A stretch of 64,000 nucleotides of DNA from JANNSO01 sp964485395 (GCA_964485395.1 CAZAJF010000024.1:1-64000), one strand, 5' to 3'; shown: positions 17,299 to 26,310, counted from the first letter of the stretch. Notes: a model not told the origin generated them from the letters alone. Numbers and translations are program-made.

Positions 17299-17706
17299 TC
17301 CCTGCTTCCGTCGGAGATGGACCCGTACGCAATCCAAAAACCGCTTTTCCCGTAGGCACCAAGCCGTCGAGGCTCCTGTCGAACTTAATTTAAAATTATT
17401 TGCGGACACTCCTGCGTTCCTGAATCCAGTTCGGTTCGTGCCCGACCAACGGTTGCGATTCGGGTTATTCTGAATGTCGTGTGTGTTTAAAAATATTCTC
17501 TATATTATGTAGCCCAAGTTCAGCTTTCTTCGCGAATTGTTTCTGGAACCGCGCCCTCCAGGAGTTTCTCAGGTGTATTTTCGGGAAAAAACAGCGGGAC
17601 AATAAAAATTAATCATTTGATATATCAGTTGTCTATTTAAGGTGTTTTAAAAATTCCGTGCTATATTATTGTTAATTAATAAAACTATATCCTCAAAGGA
17701 GAAATA
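17299..17706 (+). other. Intergenic stretch with a vestigial promoter copy
   Basis: No coding region is recognisable in these roughly 400 bases. At 17485-17508 there is GTTTAAAAATATTCTC followed by TATATTAT, closely resembling the real promoter 160 bases downstream (TTTTAAAAATTCCGTGC then TATATTAT). This may be the relic of a further unit or an alternative start. Confidence 0.4.
17618..17667 (+). promoter_or_regulatory. Promoter and palindromic site of lipoprotein unit 3
   Basis: TATATT (17662-17667) is preceded by TTTTAAAAATTCCGTG, and the palindrome TGATATATCA (17618-17627) lies 44 bases upstream of it. The arrangement matches unit 2. The gene start ATG 17707 has AAAGGAG. Confidence 0.55.
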
Positions 17707-20652
17707 ATGAAAACTATCATAGGTCAACTGGTTATTAAAAAGACATGGCTGTTGCATATAACTGCTGTTTTTCTATCATTTGCGATTATTTTTTCATGTT
17801 CTCCTCTTTTAAGCAAAGGTTATGGAAGCGGTTCGGTACAGGTGAGGATACAAATACCGGGTGCCAACAGGAATTCCACCAACTCCGGGGCCCAAAGGTT
17901 TATCCATCCGGATACCAAATACATCGTAGTTGCGATTTCAGGAGACGGCATGGAAACTGCCAGCGCAAGCGTAACAGTCGTCAATATTGAAAGCAGCTAT
18001 ACCATCAAGGTAATCGATGTCCCCGCAGGCGCCAAGCGCACGATAACAGTGTCCCTGTACGATTCAGCCGCAGACGGTAAAATTCTATTAGCCGAAGGAA
18101 CCTCAGTACTGCAGGTCGTGGCAGACCAGGTAAACAGCGCCACCGTTACTGCCATACCAAAGAGTGCAATTGAACTGCCTTTGGAAACGCCCGCAGCCAT
18201 CGCCGCCGGGTCCGGCGGAAAAACCTTCGTTTATTCGGTGAATATTCCCGCTGCGTGCACTTTTTCGGTTGGCCTGAGCGATCCCGGCCTGATCCCAACG
18301 ATTTACAACGCTGACGGTACCGGCCTTGCGAGCTCAAGCCCGGGCACCATGAGGTATCCGGCCGCGGAAGCCGGCATTATTTTCGTCGTGCTTACCGTTC
18401 CGCCCGACTTCACCGGCAGCGCAACTCTTACGGTATTTCAGATAAGCTCACGTAAGGAAATAACGTCATTCGATTTTGCCTCTCCCTCTGCGGCAGGCGT
18501 TATTGTCGGCACAAACATCGCCGTAACGGTACCGTTCGGAACCTCCGTAACGGCCCTGGTTCCCACCGTCGTAATTACCGGCGTCAGCGTCTCTCCGGCT
18601 TCGGGCATAGCACAGGATTTCAGCACTCCCGTCGACTATACGGTAAGCGCGGACGATGGTTCGTCGCAGGTGTATAGGGTAACGGTAACGGTCGCCCTCG
18701 CATCGTCCAAAGAGATTACCGCCTTCAGTTTTGCCGCACCCGCGGTAGCAGGCATCATTACCGGCTTGAACATAGCCGTAACGGTACCGTTCGGAACCAC
18801 CGTAACGGCCCTGGTTCCCACAATAGTATTTACCGGCGCGAGCGTCTCCCCGGCTTCGGGCATAGCACAGGATTTCAGCAATCCTGTCGACTATACGGTA
18901 AGCGCCGCCGACGGTTCGTCGCAGGTGTATGCGGTTACGGTGACTATTGCTTCACCTGCTTCATACCCGGTAACGATCACGGCTTCGTTCGCCAATCCTG
19001 CCGATAAGGCGCTTGTCTTTACGCCCGCCGTCGTTTCGATGAATGCGGGATCCACGCTGTCGATAACGACGAGCAATGCCGGCTTGGCTGCCCTTTCCGG
19101 GTGGAAGTGGTATGTGGACGGCGTGCAAACCGTCGGAGCAAGCGCCGCGGCCTTTGGTTTCGACAGTAACCTCTATGCTTCGAGCGCTACGTACATAATC
19201 AGCGCCTCGGTATCGGAAAGCGGAATACTGTATGCAGGTTCGCTTTCGGTCAGCATACTGCCGCTGCCGACAGTGACGTATTCAATAACTTACAGCAGTC
19301 AGTACGCCGACGGCGGCAATGTTCCGCTGGATGCCGGTCAATATGCTTCCGGTACAAGCGTTACGATAGCGGGGAACAGCGCGGCAATTCCGCTGACCAG
19401 GACCAACCATGCCTTCATAGGATGGACCACGACGCAAAACGGAACCGGTACGATATACGGGCCGGGACAAACCGCATCTTTGACGATAACCTCGAATTGT
19501 ATTCTATATCCCAAGTGGTCGGCGAATCCCATTAGCGTCGCAATAGGACAATACCATACCGTGGTCGTCCGTGCGGACGGTACCGCTTGGGCAACTGGAG
19601 CGTTTACTGCCGCAAACAACTATGGCCAACTTGGAAACGGCTCCGCGATAAATACGCCAGGTACCACAACTTTTGTTCAGGTAATGGCATCTGCCGGCGT
19701 TCCGTTTACCGGTGTAAAAGCTGCCGCGGCAGGACAAAGCCACACCGTGTTCTTAAAGCGAGACGGTACTGTCTGGGCTACGGGCTTTAACACTAACGGA
19801 GAGTTGGGTACTCTTGATTATGCTCATAAAATCTACCCCAGCTATATAGATCTTGGTGTATCGGCCAAGCATACGGCCATAGCCGCGGGGTCCAATCATT
19901 CCATGGTGCTTAGATCGGATGGAGTCCTGTCCGCCACTGGCCAGGGTACCTATGGAGCCCTCGGGAATGGTTTAAACAACAATACAAACGCATATACTAT
20001 GGTTACAAACGGAACCGGGGTTGCCTCTGTCGCGGCCGGTCATAGATTTACGGCGTTCATAACTGCTGCCGGGAATCTTTTTACTACGGGCGATAATTCT
20101 TGGTCGCAGCTTGGCGACGGCACGACAGTCACCCAGATGACCCCTGCTCAAAGAACCACAGGGGTAGCGTTTGCCGATTGCGGTATTTTGTTCCTTATGG
20201 TTCAGAAAACTGACGGTACATTGTGGGCAACCGGGCGAAACGAATACGGGCAATTCGGCCGTGGAAACACAACAAACGCAGCCATCTTAGTGTCAATTAC
20301 CCCCATCAGTCCGGTTTCAAGCCTCAAGTCATTTTCCTGCGGCAGCTATTATACCATGTTCGTCAAAACTGACGGTACTTTGTGGGGAACAGGCAATAAC
20401 AACTGGGGTCAGCTTGGAGATAAAACGGCTGCCGATAGAACCACCCCAGTGCAAGCCTTGAAATCCGACAACAGCCCGCTAACGGGAGTTGTACAAGTTT
20501 TTGCCGCGAAGGGAACCGGTTTTCATACTTTCGCGATTTGCTCGGACGGCACGCTATGGGCAGCGGGAAACAGTGACAACGGTACGTTGGGCAACGGAAG
20601 TTCTGCGGCCGTCGCAAATTTATATTTCCAGCAAATCATGCTTCCGTATTAA
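17707..20652 (+). CDS. Type-A modular lipoprotein (unit 3) ending in an RCC1-like propeller
   Basis: 981 residues; signal ending AIIFSC with lipid Cys31. The N-terminal domain is nearly the same as in unit 2 (AIELPLETPAAIAAGSGGKTF). Two tandem DUF5018-type domains follow instead of one, then the WKWYVDG domain and an InlB/Flg_new repeat (YSITYSSQYADGG, FIGWTTT). Where units 1 and 2 carry an FGE-like fold, this protein has RCC1-type repeats from about residue 610: GQYHTVVVRADGTAWATG, GQSHTVFLKRDGTVWATGFN, GSNHSMVLRSDG, CGSYYTMFVKTDGTLWGTGNNNWGQLGD, TFAICSDGTLWAAGNSDNGTLGNG. Such repeats build a beta-propeller, usually a protein or ligand interaction surface. It is a clear C-terminal module exchange within a paralogous family. 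Confidence 0.85.
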   Translation: MKTIIGQLVIKKTWLLHITAVFLSFAIIFSCSPLLSKGYGSGSVQVRIQIPGANRNSTNSGAQRFIHPDTKYIVVAISGDGMETASASVTVVNIESSYTIKVIDVPAGAKRTITVSLYDSAADGKILLAEGTSVLQVVADQVNSATVTAIPKSAIELPLETPAAIAAGSGGKTFVYSVNIPAACTFSVGLSDPGLIPTIYNADGTGLASSSPGTMRYPAAEAGIIFVVLTVPPDFTGSATLTVFQISSRKEITSFDFASPSAAGVIVGTNIAVTVPFGTSVTALVPTVVITGVSVSPASGIAQDFSTPVDYTVSADDGSSQVYRVTVTVALASSKEITAFSFAAPAVAGIITGLNIAVTVPFGTTVTALVPTIVFTGASVSPASGIAQDFSNPVDYTVSAADGSSQVYAVTVTIASPASYPVTITASFANPADKALVFTPAVVSMNAGSTLSITTSNAGLAALSGWKWYVDGVQTVGASAAAFGFDSNLYASSATYIISASVSESGILYAGSLSVSILPLPTVTYSITYSSQYADGGNVPLDAGQYASGTSVTIAGNSAAIPLTRTNHAFIGWTTTQNGTGTIYGPGQTASLTITSNCILYPKWSANPISVAIGQYHTVVVRADGTAWATGAFTAANNYGQLGNGSAINTPGTTTFVQVMASAGVPFTGVKAAAAGQSHTVFLKRDGTVWATGFNTNGELGTLDYAHKIYPSYIDLGVSAKHTAIAAGSNHSMVLRSDGVLSATGQGTYGALGNGLNNNTNAYTMVTNGTGVASVAAGHRFTAFITAAGNLFTTGDNSWSQLGDGTTVTQMTPAQRTTGVAFADCGILFLMVQKTDGTLWATGRNEYGQFGRGNTTNAAILVSITPISPVSSLKSFSCGSYYTMFVKTDGTLWGTGNNNWGQLGDKTAADRTTPVQALKSDNSPLTGVVQVFAAKGTGFHTFAICSDGTLWAAGNSDNGTLGNGSSAAVANLYFQQIMLPY
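18454..18963 (+). repeat. Tandem 255-bp duplication of the DUF5018-type domain
   Basis: Two in-frame 85-codon copies (18454-18708 and 18709-18963) sit inside the unit 3 A gene. Long strings match, such as GTAACGGTACCGTTCGGAAC and GGCATAGCACAGGATTTCAG. Units 1 and 2 have a single copy, so this duplication is recent and local. Confidence 0.85.
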
Positions 20653-20665
20653 CAAGGGGATTCGA

Positions 20666-23600
20666 ATGAAAAAGTTATTAGCGCTTACCGCGGCGGCACT
20701 GGTTTTTTTCTCTTGTAAAGTTCCCCTGGACAAGGAAACTACCGGTTCCGGAAGCGTGTCTGTGAATTTTCTGCAGACAGTACCCGGTAGCAGGACGATA
20801 CTGCCTGATCTGGCTGCCGGAGTGGATACGTACGAAGTTACGCTCAGGAGCCATGACGGTTTCGCGGATAAAACCGGCACTGCTACCAGAGCGTCCCCTT
20901 CCTGCACCATCGCTGACGTCTCCCTTGGTACCTGGGATATAGAAGTGGTCGCAAAAGCCGGAGCGGTAACCATTGCCACGGGATCGCTTTTAAACCAAAC
21001 AGTCGCGACGGACCCATTGAACGTTACCGTACCATTGGCGGTTTCGGCACCGACCGGAAGCGGGAACATAGCGCTTGTCGTCCGCGTTCCCGATATCGCG
21101 ACTCCAGATTCCGTCGACTTTGCGCTTGTAGAAAACGATACGGGAACCCCAGGCGCGGCGGTAAACGTCAGCCTGGTTTCAGCCGACGGCTTCAAGACGG
21201 CTGCTTTCTCGCAGCTTGCGCTTTCCGCGGGGACCTACGGTTTGGTCATCAGCTTCAGGCAGGGCGCCGCCCTCGTCGGTACGTTCAGGGAATCGGTCAA
21301 TATCTGGAGCGGCCTGACAAGCGACAAGTGGATCGACCAAAGCGGCGCTCTCGCTGCATACCGCGACTTTTCGGCGGCCGAACTGAACGCCCTCATGAAC
21401 AGTTCGTTATCAAATCTTAGCATATCGGGATCGCAGGCAGGCTCCCTCGTATTCGCTTCCGGTACGACTTCCTACGATGTCGGCAACATTTTCAGCGGAC
21501 CTGCCGTCGGCTTTACGGCTGTGGAATCCGTCACTGCCCAGAAGCTGTCCTACACCTGGAACGGCGGCGCATCCTGCACCGTCACAAACGGGCAGGCCGT
21601 TACGGACCTTTCGCTTGTCGGAGGCTCGAATGCGCTTACCGTTACCGTTGTATCCCCCAATGGAAAAACCACCAAAACCTATACCGTTGCCATGAACTGG
21701 AACCCGGTCTACAAGAGTCTCACCGGGATGGAACTTGTCCGGGTTCCCGAAGGAACCTTTCAGCGCGACACGGACGCTTTGAATACTTCGTATGTAAGCG
21801 CGTTCATGATAGGCAGATATGAAGTGACGCAGACCCAGTGGCGCGCGGCAGCATCGGCGGCATATCCGCCGGGAACGAGCGATTGCCTGCTTCCCATCGC
21901 CGGTACGGTTACCTGGTACGATATGGTCGGTTTCTGCAATGCGCTGTCCTCTAAGGACGGTCTTGACCCAGTCTATACCATTACAGGCTGGGACGGTACC
22001 TTCCCGGTTCCGATCGCTTTGCCGGTCAGTGCGGATTGGACAAAAAATGGATACCGCCTGCCCACGGAAATGGAATGGATGTGGGCGGCCATGGGCGCGA
22101 CAGCGGACCGCTTCCAGGGGTATACCGGAACCGGCACCAACACGAAAGGGTATTCCAAGGCTTTCGCCGGAGATACGGGCGGCAATGCAGTCGGCGATTA
22201 TGCCTGGTACAGCCCTTCGGGTTTACAGGGTGTGGGACAGAAACTTCCCAATGAATTGGGACTTTTCGACATGAGCGGCAACGTGTTTGAATGGTGCTGG
22301 GATAAAGGCGATTTTCCTCCTTTAGCGTATCCGAGCGGAACGCTCGTCAATTATCACAATGAAGCGGAAACCTATCGCATTGATCGCGGAGGGTCCTTTA
22401 CGACCGGTACCGCCGAATTGGCCATCGCATACCGGACCGCGGCCGATCAAGCCGGTCAGGGGGCGAATCTCGGCTTCCGCGTCGCGCGTTTCAATTCACC
22501 CCAAGTGTCGGCTCCTCAATTCAGCATAGTGGGAGGTACGTACTCTTCAGTTCAGACGGTTACGCTTACCAGTACTACCCCCGGTTCCACCATCAAATAT
22601 ACGACAGACGGCAGTGATCCAAGCGCAAGCGTTACGGCGCTGAGCGGTACGACTGTCGAGGTAGCACAGCCTCTTACCATAACAGCGGTCGCACAGAAAT
22701 TCGGCTGCCCCGATTCGTTTATGGCCGCCAGCAATGTTATTACAATTTCCGACAATGGACGAATCTATGTATCGGCAGCGGGAAACGACGCTAACCAGGG
22801 AACCATAGCCGCTCCTAAATTGACGCTGAATGAGGCCATAACAGTGGCAGATGCGCTGTTTACCAATGGCGAAGTTTGGGTGGCAGAGGGCAGCTATGGC
22901 GTAAACGCGAATGTCTCGCTGAAAAGCGGCATCTCTCTGTTTGGCTCTTACCTGACGGACTTCTCGGCTCGGAATCTTGCGGGAACTGGTTCCGTCATCC
23001 ACGATAACCGAACTACAATGCCCGATCCAAACACCACGATTATGGCTGTCTCGCTTTTCGCGCCAACCAGATTTGACGGATTCATCGTCGAAGCCGCCAC
23101 GACGACTGACCAATCCCACAGCCTGCGAAGCGAAGGCGGTGGAACAAATCTGATTGTGAGTAACAACACCTTCCGCGGAGGGCAGTCTTCCCTTGATTTT
23201 TTCCCTATTGTCATTGTCAGTGCTTCTTCTCCGCTGTTCTATAATAACGTAGTAATCGGCGGGAAAACAATGACGGTCAATATGCGCAATTTTATTTTCT
23301 ATATTGCGATCAGCTGTAATCCCGTCATCGTGAGCAATACGTTCATAGCCGGCAGCAACACTGTCAACCAGAACTGGATATTCGCAATGGACAATACTCC
23401 AGTCAGTCATCCTTATCTGAAAAACAATGTAATCGTGGACTACAATACAGCTTCGACACATTCAATCCTGTACGGTGCGCTTGGCGCGAATAAGGATCAA
23501 ATGCCCTATTGCTATACTACGAATCTCTTTTATACGGCACCTACCGCCGGTCTTCCTTACTATGTTTTGGAAATTCCCGCAGGTAAGCAAATTATTCCCA

Positions 23601-23872
23601 GCAACTTTACAACCGAGGCAGCGCCAATTTATCCGGTCGGCAGCCAAGTTTTGAATTATAACGATCCTGCCTGGCGGAACATCTGCGCACAGGATCCGCT
23701 GCTCGTAAATCCGCTTCAGAGCGGATCAGGCGACTATCGATTGCAGGCAGGCTCGCCCGCCCGGGCAGCCGGTACCGACCTTTCGCTGATGCATGGGTTC
23801 AACACGGACCGCTTCGGCAATCCCCGCACACCGCCCTGGAGCATCGGGGCATTCGAGCAGGATGCGCCTTGA
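20666..23872 (+). CDS. Type-B modular lipoprotein (unit 3): FGE-like, chitobiase-C-like and beta-helix domains
   Basis: Start ATG 20666 with AAGGGG upstream; the longer upstream frame overlaps the RCC1 gene and is rejected. 1068 residues; the signal MKKLLALTAAALVFFSC gives lipid Cys17. The shared B-type region (FRESVNIWSGLTSDKWID) is followed by an FGE-like domain (YRLPTEMEWMWAAMGA, LGLFDMSGNVFEWCWDK, LGFRVARF) without catalytic cysteines. Residues about 610-695 look like a chitobiase/hexosaminidase C-terminal sandwich (PGSTIKYTTDGSDPS, PLTITAVAQK). The rest is a DUF1565-like right-handed beta-helix region (IYVSAAGNDANQGTIAAPK, LTLNEAITVADALF, SGISLFGSY, VIHDNRTT, SPARAAGTD, FGNPRTPPWSIGAFEQ), as in polymorphic outer-surface proteins. 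Its neighbour upstream is 13 bases away. Confidence 0.85.
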   Translation: MKKLLALTAAALVFFSCKVPLDKETTGSGSVSVNFLQTVPGSRTILPDLAAGVDTYEVTLRSHDGFADKTGTATRASPSCTIADVSLGTWDIEVVAKAGAVTIATGSLLNQTVATDPLNVTVPLAVSAPTGSGNIALVVRVPDIATPDSVDFALVENDTGTPGAAVNVSLVSADGFKTAAFSQLALSAGTYGLVISFRQGAALVGTFRESVNIWSGLTSDKWIDQSGALAAYRDFSAAELNALMNSSLSNLSISGSQAGSLVFASGTTSYDVGNIFSGPAVGFTAVESVTAQKLSYTWNGGASCTVTNGQAVTDLSLVGGSNALTVTVVSPNGKTTKTYTVAMNWNPVYKSLTGMELVRVPEGTFQRDTDALNTSYVSAFMIGRYEVTQTQWRAAASAAYPPGTSDCLLPIAGTVTWYDMVGFCNALSSKDGLDPVYTITGWDGTFPVPIALPVSADWTKNGYRLPTEMEWMWAAMGATADRFQGYTGTGTNTKGYSKAFAGDTGGNAVGDYAWYSPSGLQGVGQKLPNELGLFDMSGNVFEWCWDKGDFPPLAYPSGTLVNYHNEAETYRIDRGGSFTTGTAELAIAYRTAADQAGQGANLGFRVARFNSPQVSAPQFSIVGGTYSSVQTVTLTSTTPGSTIKYTTDGSDPSASVTALSGTTVEVAQPLTITAVAQKFGCPDSFMAASNVITISDNGRIYVSAAGNDANQGTIAAPKLTLNEAITVADALFTNGEVWVAEGSYGVNANVSLKSGISLFGSYLTDFSARNLAGTGSVIHDNRTTMPDPNTTIMAVSLFAPTRFDGFIVEAATTTDQSHSLRSEGGGTNLIVSNNTFRGGQSSLDFFPIVIVSASSPLFYNNVVIGGKTMTVNMRNFIFYIAISCNPVIVSNTFIAGSNTVNQNWIFAMDNTPVSHPYLKNNVIVDYNTASTHSILYGALGANKDQMPYCYTTNLFYTAPTAGLPYYVLEIPAGKQIIPSNFTTEAAPIYPVGSQVLNYNDPAWRNICAQDPLLVNPLQSGSGDYRLQAGSPARAAGTDLSLMHGFNTDRFGNPRTPPWSIGAFEQDAP

Positions 23873-24202
23873 GTCTTGGTTAAGAATCCTTGGGGTTGCC
23901 GAAGGTAAATATTTATTTACCATCGGTGAGGCATGCGGCGTACGTTTTTCGCGGCATTGGGCTCGACCCGCCCAGGCGGTTTTGAACAAAACGATCCCCT
24001 CCCGTCGCGGCTCTTTCGAGTTCCGTCAGGCAATAAAACCCATTCGAGCATGAATTGATCTTGACTACCGCAGGATCATCCACGAAAGTTAAATTCACCG
24101 TTTTTGCCTGTGTTGATTAACTCGGCCTCGAATGCCGGCGATGATCGCTTGTCCGGGCGATACAGGTAGAATATTCCAAAACGTCATAAGGAGTCGGGTT
24201 AT
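23873..24202. other. Intergenic region after the lipoprotein array
   Basis: The 330 bases hold a perfect palindrome GGTAAATA-TT-TATTTACC (23904-23921) about 30 bases after the last stop; it lacks a T-tract and could be a weak terminator or a binding site. The rest contains no convincing gene. A ribosome-binding site AAGGAG for the next gene is at about 24187. Confidence 0.5.
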
Positions 24203-25321
24203 ATGGACGAAAAGCAGGCGACCATCATGATAGTGGATGATGTCCCGGCCAATTTGCGGCTATTGAATGATATCCTTGAAGCCAAAGGCTACTTTGTACG
24301 CGTTTTTTCCCATGGTTCGTCGGCATTGCGCGCAGCGGCTAAATCCCTTCCCGACCTCATCCTGTTGGATGTCAACATGCCGGATATGAACGGCTACGAA
24401 GTATGCGAAAGGCTCAAGGCCGACGATAAATTAAAGGATATCCCGGTAATCTTCATCAGCGCTTTGAGCGAAACCGCGGAGATCGTTCATGCCTTTCAAG
24501 TGGGCGGGGTTGATTATATCACCAAACCGTTTCAGTTCGAGGAAGTTCAGTCTCGCGTGGCTACCCATCTGAAACTGTGCGCCGCCCTTCGGGAACTTGA
24601 GAAACAAAACCTCATCCTTCAGGAAAACATGCGTCTGAGGGAGTTCGTAGAACAGATCACGCGGCACGACTTGAAGGCTCCCTTGAATGTTTTTTTTAAT
24701 ATTCCAGAAATGGTTTTGGATGAAGGGGGCTTGTCGACGTTTCAAGTCGAATGTTTGAGCCTTCTTCCAAAGGCGGCGCAGCAAATGCTGCATATGATAC
24801 AAAACTCCCTTGATCTGTACAAAATGGAAAGAGGTACCTACCGTGTGGTTCCCGTTGCCGTCAACGTCCTCAAAACCCTTCGCGATGTTTTACGGGCACT
24901 GGCCGGTCCGATCAATGCAAAGGAACTTTCCTGCGTTATCCGGCTTGATGGAAAAACAGCCGATGAGAATGATGTTTTCGATTTGCCCGGCGAGCCGCTG
25001 CTGTTCTTTTCCCTGTTTTCAAACTTGATCAAGAACGCGGTTGAAGCTTCGCCGGATGGCATGGAAATCACGATAACCTTGACTGCCTCTCCTATACCCG
25101 AAATTGCCATCAATAACCGAGGGGCGATCCCCCCTGAAATTCGCGACCGCTTTTTCGAACGATACGCAACCTTCGGAAAGGCGCAAGGCACCGGATTGGG
25201 CGCTTTTTCGGCCCGGCTCATAGCCAGAACCCTCGGAGGTGAACTTTCTTTTACCACCGGCGAAATCGAAGGCACCACACTGGTCCTGGCGATGGAACCG
25301 GTCGGTGCGAGGCAAAGGTAG
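24203..25321 (+). CDS. Receiver-first histidine kinase
   Basis: 372 residues. A CheY-like receiver domain (residues 1-125) has the acidic pair D12/D13, phospho-acceptor D56 in LILLDVNMPDMNGYEVC, and K108 in YITKPF. A coiled-coil linker leads to a HisKA-like helix pair with H155 in ITRHDLKAPLN, then a HATPase domain with N-box SNLIKNAVEA and G-box GKAQGTGLGAFSARLIARTLGG. There is no membrane segment, so it is cytoplasmic. Receiver-kinase architecture suggests a relay step that reads a phosphate from another kinase and passes it on. It stands alone on the plus strand; paralogous receivers occur in the genes at 31478 and 49316. Confidence 0.88.
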   Translation: MDEKQATIMIVDDVPANLRLLNDILEAKGYFVRVFSHGSSALRAAAKSLPDLILLDVNMPDMNGYEVCERLKADDKLKDIPVIFISALSETAEIVHAFQVGGVDYITKPFQFEEVQSRVATHLKLCAALRELEKQNLILQENMRLREFVEQITRHDLKAPLNVFFNIPEMVLDEGGLSTFQVECLSLLPKAAQQMLHMIQNSLDLYKMERGTYRVVPVAVNVLKTLRDVLRALAGPINAKELSCVIRLDGKTADENDVFDLPGEPLLFFSLFSNLIKNAVEASPDGMEITITLTASPIPEIAINNRGAIPPEIRDRFFERYATFGKAQGTGLGAFSARLIARTLGGELSFTTGEIEGTTLVLAMEPVGARQR

Positions 25322-25534
25322 GCCGGGGCGTGCAAGTCTTGCGTGCTGGCATGCGGAGTTAAAAATACTTCCCTAAGCTAGAGCCGCCAAAGCAGCCTTC
25401 GACAAGGGCTAAGACATTATCAGGAGAAACGGAACTTTGAAAAAATCATGGAAAAGTGGCTGGCGAAAATTTGACGATCGGGCGGCCGCATAAGTTTACG
25501 CAGCCGCTTTGTTGAATTAAGTCGCCCCAAGCGC

Positions 25535-26215
25535 TTATTTTGCTGATACGAGTTTTTGATACCGCCCATCCGCCTTCATTGCTTTGATTGTTGCGTCGAA
25601 TTTGGGCACTAAAGCGGCATTTTTCTTGTTGTAGACATGGAAGGTAAGAACGCTGACCAGTTTTGGGTTGGCAACCGTACAGGTAGAAGCAAGTAATGGA
25701 GCGGCTACGGCGGACACTATGAGCCCTACTTCAAATCTTGCCCCATCCAGCATTTTTGCAAGGCTCTCTGGGGTGTCGGTAAGGGTGGTTTGTGCATCCA
25801 GCTTAAGGGAGGTAATTAAATTTTCTGTCGCTTTTGCTCCCCGCATGCTGCCGATCTTGTACTTTTTCAAATCTTCCAGGCTGGCAATTGCAATCGGAGA
25901 ACCTTTTTTTACCCATGCCTGTATATACATTTCAAGAAGAGGTTCTTTTGTTGCGATAAGATTGGGATAAGCAGCGAGCAGACTGGTAGCCGCTCCTATC
26001 TGCGCATCGTATATGCCTGAATTCGTATCGGTAAAGGCTCGTTCGGCCGGCACCACCGTAATTTCAGCTTTGAATCCCATCTCGGCGTAAACCGCAGTGA
26101 CCAAAGGGAAATATGCCTCGGTTCCGGGTGGTGCGCTTACTTTTATTGGTGTCTGTGCGGTAATAAATTGAGCTGCCATCAGCAAAGCCAGGGAAAAAAA
26201 CAATTTTAGTTTCAT
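25535..26215 (-). CDS. Periplasmic solute-binding protein, family 3-like
   Basis: 226 residues with a cleavable signal MKLKLFFSLALLMAAQFITAQ and AGGAGG eight bases before the ATG. The mature part resembles the amino-acid-type periplasmic binding fold: KVSAPPGTEAYFPLVTAVYAEMGF, VVPAERAFTDTNSGIYDAQIG, LEDLKKYKIGSMRGAKATENLI, PKFDATIKAMKADGRYQKL. No transporter permease or ATPase lies nearby; sensor kinases do. It may therefore deliver ligand to a sensor rather than to a transporter (inference). Confidence 0.75.
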   Translation of the reverse strand: MKLKLFFSLALLMAAQFITAQTPIKVSAPPGTEAYFPLVTAVYAEMGFKAEITVVPAERAFTDTNSGIYDAQIGAATSLLAAYPNLIATKEPLLEMYIQAWVKKGSPIAIASLEDLKKYKIGSMRGAKATENLITSLKLDAQTTLTDTPESLAKMLDGARFEVGLIVSAVAAPLLASTCTVANPKLVSVLTFHVYNKKNAALVPKFDATIKAMKADGRYQKLVSAK

Positions 26216-26281
26216 TGAAAACCTCCTGACATGGAAGAAATGGTACGGCGGATTTCTTGGGGCATCCGCTTCCTTTTATTA

Positions 26282-26310
26282 ATTTTAGACCCATCAGCGG
26301 CAGTATACAA
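26282..26310 (-). promoter_or_regulatory. Promoter of the family 3-like binding-protein gene
   Basis: On the minus strand TTGTAT (26305-26310), 17 bases, TAAAAT (26282-26287), then about 65 bases to the ATG at 26215. The other sequence between 26216 and 26509 shows no coding region. Confidence 0.55.

Noticed and set aside
22547..23461. Minus-strand open frame of 304 codons opposite B3
   Set aside because: No start signal or recognisable domain; it opposes a clear beta-helix coding region.
5181..23872. Diversity-generating retroelement
   Set aside because: Only the lectin-fold targets are suggestive. No reverse transcriptase, template repeat or Avd-like gene is in the window.
23920..23990. 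Possible second AraC-like remnant (TIGEACGV, YVFRGIGL in a shifted frame)
   Set aside because: Needs an ad hoc frameshift and matches only a few residues; too weak to annotate.
25425..25492. Mini-frame after AGGAG encoding MKKSWKSGWRKFDDRAAA
   Set aside because: Only 18 codons from a TTG start with no supporting context; probably chance.
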